Source: Panulirus ornatus (Eukaryota; Arthropoda; Malacostraca; Decapoda; Palinuridae). Taken from it: 64,000 nucleotides of DNA. The stretch is from NCBI RefSeq assembly GCF_036320965.1, contig NC_092262.1, forward strand, positions 7,406,572 to 7,470,571, written 5' to 3'. A program made the translations under genes and the position numbers. Under the pieces are notes generated by a model, which was not told where the DNA came from, searched no databases, and was given only the letters and a program-made list of their open reading frames with translations. Shown piece by piece: positions 63,567-64,000 of this stretch; within the stretch, counting starts at the first letter, position 1; each line of letters starts with the position of its first letter.

Positions 63567-63618
63567 CTGGATATTCAATTTGTTCAATAATAAGCTTTCA
63601 AAATAATCATTATATATA

Positions 63619-64000
63619 TGAAGTATGTGTGGAAGGAAAGAACATGATCTCAGGTAACAAAAATGGTATGTTTAAAGAAACAGTAGTTCCAACAATGTTA
63701 TATGGTTGCAAGGCATGGGCTATAGATGGGGTTGTACAGAGGAGGGTGGATGTGTTGGAAAAGAAATGTTTGAGGACAATGTGTGGTGTAAGGTGGTTTG
63801 ACCGAGCAAGTAATGAACGGGTGAGAGAGAGGTGTGGAAATAAAGAGTGTGGTTGAGAGAGCAGAAGTGTGTGTGTGTTGAAATTGTTTGGAAACAGAGA
63901 ATGAGTGAGGAAAGATTGATAATGTGTGTGTCAGAGGTGGAGGGAACAAGGAGAAGCAGGAGACCAAATTCGAGATGGAAGGATGGAGTGAAAGATTTTG
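63619..64000 (+). mobile_element. LINE fragment, C-terminal region, cut by the window end
   Basis: The frame at 63629-63856 reads [19 protein letters not shown] and [19 protein letters not shown]. It is then frameshifted but continues into the [11 protein letters not shown] codons at the edge. It is a moderately old copy. Confidence 0.8.

Larger units (their letters stand above)
58494..61552 (-). mobile_element. LINE 3' UTR fragment, minus orientation, split by the twin-primed LINE
   Basis: The left piece (58494-58577) reads cacatcaatgaggtagtgcc to ctcatatacacatatataca. The right piece (61463-61552) resumes acccacaaacgcacatacac and reaches ctgctcgcattcttccag. Joined, they match the unbroken order at 9410-9590 (tcatacacatgtata, then aaacacccacatac). 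Confidence 0.8.

Noticed and set aside
60711..61545. Minus-strand frames of 111-256 codons over the LINE C-terminal region, repeated at 1984-2629, 4363-5176 and 48111-48651
   Set aside because: They recur only because the LINE copies recur. They mirror the sense coding region, and the longer ones run into the tail and flanking T tract.
63346..63347. Alternative donor at TTTTAT|GTAAGT for exon E1
   Set aside because: The splice site is stronger on paper, but using it would destroy the conserved C-x-D-Y-P-W junction with E2. The donor at ACAG|GTATTT keeps it.
1..64000. CRISPR array, operon, phage or plasmid features
   Set aside because: The window has spliced coding sequence, LINEs and SINEs. 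Regular repeats seen are microsatellites, minisatellite-like units or mobile elements, without spacer structure.

Overview
This is an animal nuclear window, most likely from a decapod crustacean. It has AT-rich long introns with GT..AG splice sites, several families of non-LTR retrotransposons, SINE-like repeats, microsatellites, and no operons, ribosome binding sites or CRISPR arrays. The decapod assignment is an inference from the repeat families and the arthropod-like host protein; no sequence here proves the species.

One host gene spans almost the whole window on the minus strand: Piezo, the mechanically gated cation channel. I reconstructed 22 exons plus one probable cassette exon, in transcription order from about 63566 down to 810. 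They encode roughly 1320 residues of the middle and late part of the protein (about 1470 with the cassette). Intron phases agree at every joint where both sides lie in the window. The covered part runs from a transmembrane segment before the C-x-D-Y-P-W motif, through the long coiled-coil helix and the R-S-G-D-Y-Y motif, to the segment before the extracellular cap. The N-terminal blades lie to the right of the window; the cap, pore and C-terminus lie to the left. Two exons carry long low-complexity inserts: a 438-base Pro/Ser-rich cassette exon (37104-37541) and a 975-base exon (13728-14702) with a degenerate K-D-S-S-L repeat.

The introns are filled with mobile DNA. The dominant family is an RTE-like LINE (AP endonuclease, reverse transcriptase, and a C-terminal region with W-F-G-H-M) whose 3' UTR ends in G-C-T-A-C-C-T-C-G-C plus an A-rich tail. 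Copies range from almost identical (1121-2612 and 59956-61454) to heavily decayed. Two copies show the inverted-5'-half structure of twin priming. One of these (58578-61454) has an 8-base target-site duplication and sits inside an older repeat whose uninterrupted form is seen elsewhere in the window. A SINE-like family ends in a similar G-C-T-A-C-C-T-C-G-C tail, which suggests it borrows the LINE machinery. A second dispersed family (repeat A, about 200-700 bases) is joined in one copy to a tRNA-like head. A pogo/Tigger-type non-autonomous DNA transposon at 4007-5474 ends 18 bases from a Piezo splice donor and is itself split by a LINE.

From left to right: 0-5.6 kb holds Piezo exons E23-E21, a LINE and the Tigger element; 5.6-16 kb holds E20-E18 and old LINE and SINE debris; 16-23.9 kb is a dense LINE graveyard with E17 and E16; 24-27 kb is a compact exon cluster (E15-E9); 27-43.8 kb is one giant intron with a LINE array and the cassette exon E8; 43.8-63.6 kb holds E7-E1 separated by LINE-rich introns. 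I found no second host gene and no standalone RNA gene.
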